From Ministeria vibrans ATCC 50519 (Eukaryota > Opisthokonta > Filasterea): 21,939 bases of DNA. Of the stretch, positions 20,945 through 21,939 are shown one piece after another. Position numbers and translations under genes: made by a program. The stretch's first letter is position 1. Every line of letters begins with the position of its first letter. Under the pieces are notes generated by a model. It ran no database searches, was not told the origin of the DNA, and worked only from the letters and a program-made list of their open reading frames with translations. Location: NCBI GenBank assembly GCA_943704425.1, contig CALSCP010002083.1:18622-40560 (forward strand), read 5' to 3'.

Positions 20945-21322
20945 ATGAGTGACACAACATTTCACAGCAAGATTTTGAACGTAACCGAAAATAACATGAA
21001 ATACAACAACTGTACAGGAACGGTAACGGTAGTTGGCAACTGTATCGGGATCAATTTAACACGAAATCTTAGCATAGCCGAGCAACATAAAAGAGACAAA
21101 AACGGATGTAAACGTAGATTCGCTCCACCAAAAGAATTGTGTGGAATAATAGGTATGCAGTTGATACTGAAAAAGTCATTAACTTTTGATAACTGGATAA
21201 CCCTTGAATGGGAAGGTTCAGATGACAAACTAAATACAATATCTTTTACATGTGACAGTGTAGAACAAAGTCATAAGTTGCGTAACCTTTTAGTAGAGAT
21301 GAAGCCATCTGCGAGTGTGTGA
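20945..21322 (+). CDS. Protein of unknown function next to the right repeat
   Basis: This 125-residue protein has a beta-rich pattern: GTVTVVGNCIGINL, GIIGMQLILKKSL, NWITLEWEGSD and NTISFTCDSV, followed by a C-terminal helix. The order of strands ending in one helix would suit a PH-like or similar small domain, which is a guess. Its last three codons lie inside the right terminal repeat. It holds the same position as the Cys-rich gene 633-968 at the left end and has the same 48-bp promoter, yet the two proteins share no visible similarity. Confidence 0.75.
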   Translation: MSDTTFHSKILNVTENNMKYNNCTGTVTVVGNCIGINLTRNLSIAEQHKRDKNGCKRRFAPPKELCGIIGMQLILKKSLTFDNWITLEWEGSDDKLNTISFTCDSVEQSHKLRNLLVEMKPSASV

Positions 21323-21386
21323 ATAAGTGTGTGTTCGGGCTCTGCTACTCCTCTTCTACTGCTATGAAAACATTTTTTTGGAAACA

Positions 21387-21396
21387 CACTTAAAGA
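21387..21396 (+). promoter_or_regulatory. CACTTAAAGA box, repeat-encoded gene
   Basis: Eight of ten bases match the GGCTTAAAGA box, 26 nt before the ATG at 21423. Its mirror copy is at 544-553 on the minus strand. TATACAAT directly precedes the start. Confidence 0.5.
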
Positions 21397-21422
21397 TTTG
21401 TATTGTATATGAACTATACAAT

Positions 21423-21812
21423 ATGGAACACAAACAATCAAGACGCGAATATGACCAGAAAAGGTATCTTGCTAATAGAGATGAAATGTTGGCTAAAAGA
21501 AAGGAATACTATGAGCTTAATAGTGACCATATTAAGGAGAAAATTACTTGCGAATGTGGTCAGTTAATTGGCCGTCATTGTATGTTGTCCCATTTACGCG
21601 GAGATGGTCACAAACGTTGGGCTAATAGGGGATGCTTCAAGGAGTTTAACATAAGACATAACGAAGATAAATGCGAGTTGACTCTTCAGTACAGGGATAA
21701 TGATGGTGTAAAGAAGTGTATTAGGAAGCGATATAGCAAGTGTGGTTATGATGCCGGATACGCCTATATGTGTGCTAAGCAGGCTGATCTTATCAAAGAA
21801 TATTCTGCATAA
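21423..21812 (+). CDS. Repeat-encoded zinc-finger protein (right copy)
   Basis: Identical to the product of 128-517: 129 residues, finger ligands C43, C45, H57, H63, and a C-terminal domain shared with the polymerase-helicase-nuclease protein. The start at 21423 is chosen for its TATACAAT box and its distance from the upstream CTTAAAGA box. Being present twice doubles the dose and exposes the gene to gene conversion between ends, which explains the identity of the copies. Confidence 0.85.
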   Translation: MEHKQSRREYDQKRYLANRDEMLAKRKEYYELNSDHIKEKITCECGQLIGRHCMLSHLRGDGHKRWANRGCFKEFNIRHNEDKCELTLQYRDNDGVKKCIRKRYSKCGYDAGYAYMCAKQADLIKEYSA

Positions 21813-21895
21813 ATTTTTGTTTTTCCAGCCCTGCTCACCACATTTTAATAGCCACAAATTATATCAGTTAATTATTCAACTAATATAATCAAATA

Positions 21896-21939
21896 ATGGA
21901 AAAAGTTATTCCGCAAATTCGGTATGGCACAGTTTTTGA
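21896..21939 (+). other. Outward-facing open frame running off the right end
   Basis: An ATG preceded by AATATAATCAAATA opens a frame with no stop to the window end, as at 1-44. The last partial codon differs between the two ends (AC at left, GA at right), which is also where the repeat match fails. Confidence 0.25.

Larger units (their letters stand above)
21314..21937. repeat. Right inverted terminal repeat
   Basis: The counterpart of 3-626 in reverse orientation; no differences were seen in the stretches compared. It includes the end of the 20945-21322 gene, the complete gene 21423-21812 and an outward-facing open frame at the tip. Confidence 0.97.

Noticed and set aside
1-21939. CRISPR arrays, insertion sequences, rRNA genes, riboswitches
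   Set aside because: No evenly spaced repeat-spacer series, no second transposase, no rRNA-like sequence and no bacterial-type leader were seen.

Overview
The window reads as a nearly complete, compact, linear double-stranded DNA virus or virus-like transposon of the Polinton / adintovirus / polinton-like virus type. It has inverted terminal repeats of about 624 bp, a retroviral-type (rve, DDE) integrase, an A32-like packaging ATPase, several proteins that look like double jelly-roll capsid proteins, and one very large replication protein. The standard genetic code fits every gene. There are no Shine-Dalgarno sites. TATA-like boxes sit almost on the start codons, and the tRNA genes have eukaryotic-style A and B boxes, so the host is most likely a eukaryote, perhaps a protist. 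I cannot name the species or the host. All family assignments come from reading motifs, not from database searches.

Layout. Both ends (3-626 and 21314-21937) carry an inverted repeat with one small zinc-finger gene. Inside the left repeat are a Cys-rich gene (633-968) and a leftward block: spike-like protein, zinc-finger protein, coiled-coil protein, basic protein, three tandem capsid-like paralogues and the packaging ATPase (1038-7601). A 34-bp divergent promoter separates the ATPase from a rightward morphogenesis block (7636-12794): a charged protein, a SAP-like protein with a membrane segment, two minor capsid/spike-base-like proteins, a second spike-like protein and a very basic protein. 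A non-coding region with iteron-like repeats and hairpins (12795-13033) follows. Next come three small, mostly zinc-binding genes, then a 1376-residue fusion of DNA polymerase, SF1 helicase, GIY-YIG nuclease and a C-terminal DNA-binding-like domain (14050-18180). The integrase (18329-19417), a tight cluster of six tRNA-like genes (19456-19917) and three small genes reach the right repeat.

Togetherness. Two promoter classes are visible. Virion genes have a TATA-like box abutting the ATG. Several non-structural genes and the tRNA cluster add a GGCTTAAAGA-like box, 24-31 nt before the ATG of the protein genes, which suggests an early class. The C-terminal domain of the replication protein is clearly related to the C-terminal half of the repeat-encoded protein. 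This links the replication machine to the genome ends. No maturation protease, S3H helicase or lysis gene was recognised.

The most unusual points are the four-part replication polyprotein, the Glu/Gly/Asp-only tRNA cluster apparently derived by duplication, three capsid paralogues in tandem, and an inner inverted repeat that places unrelated genes behind the same promoter at the two ends.
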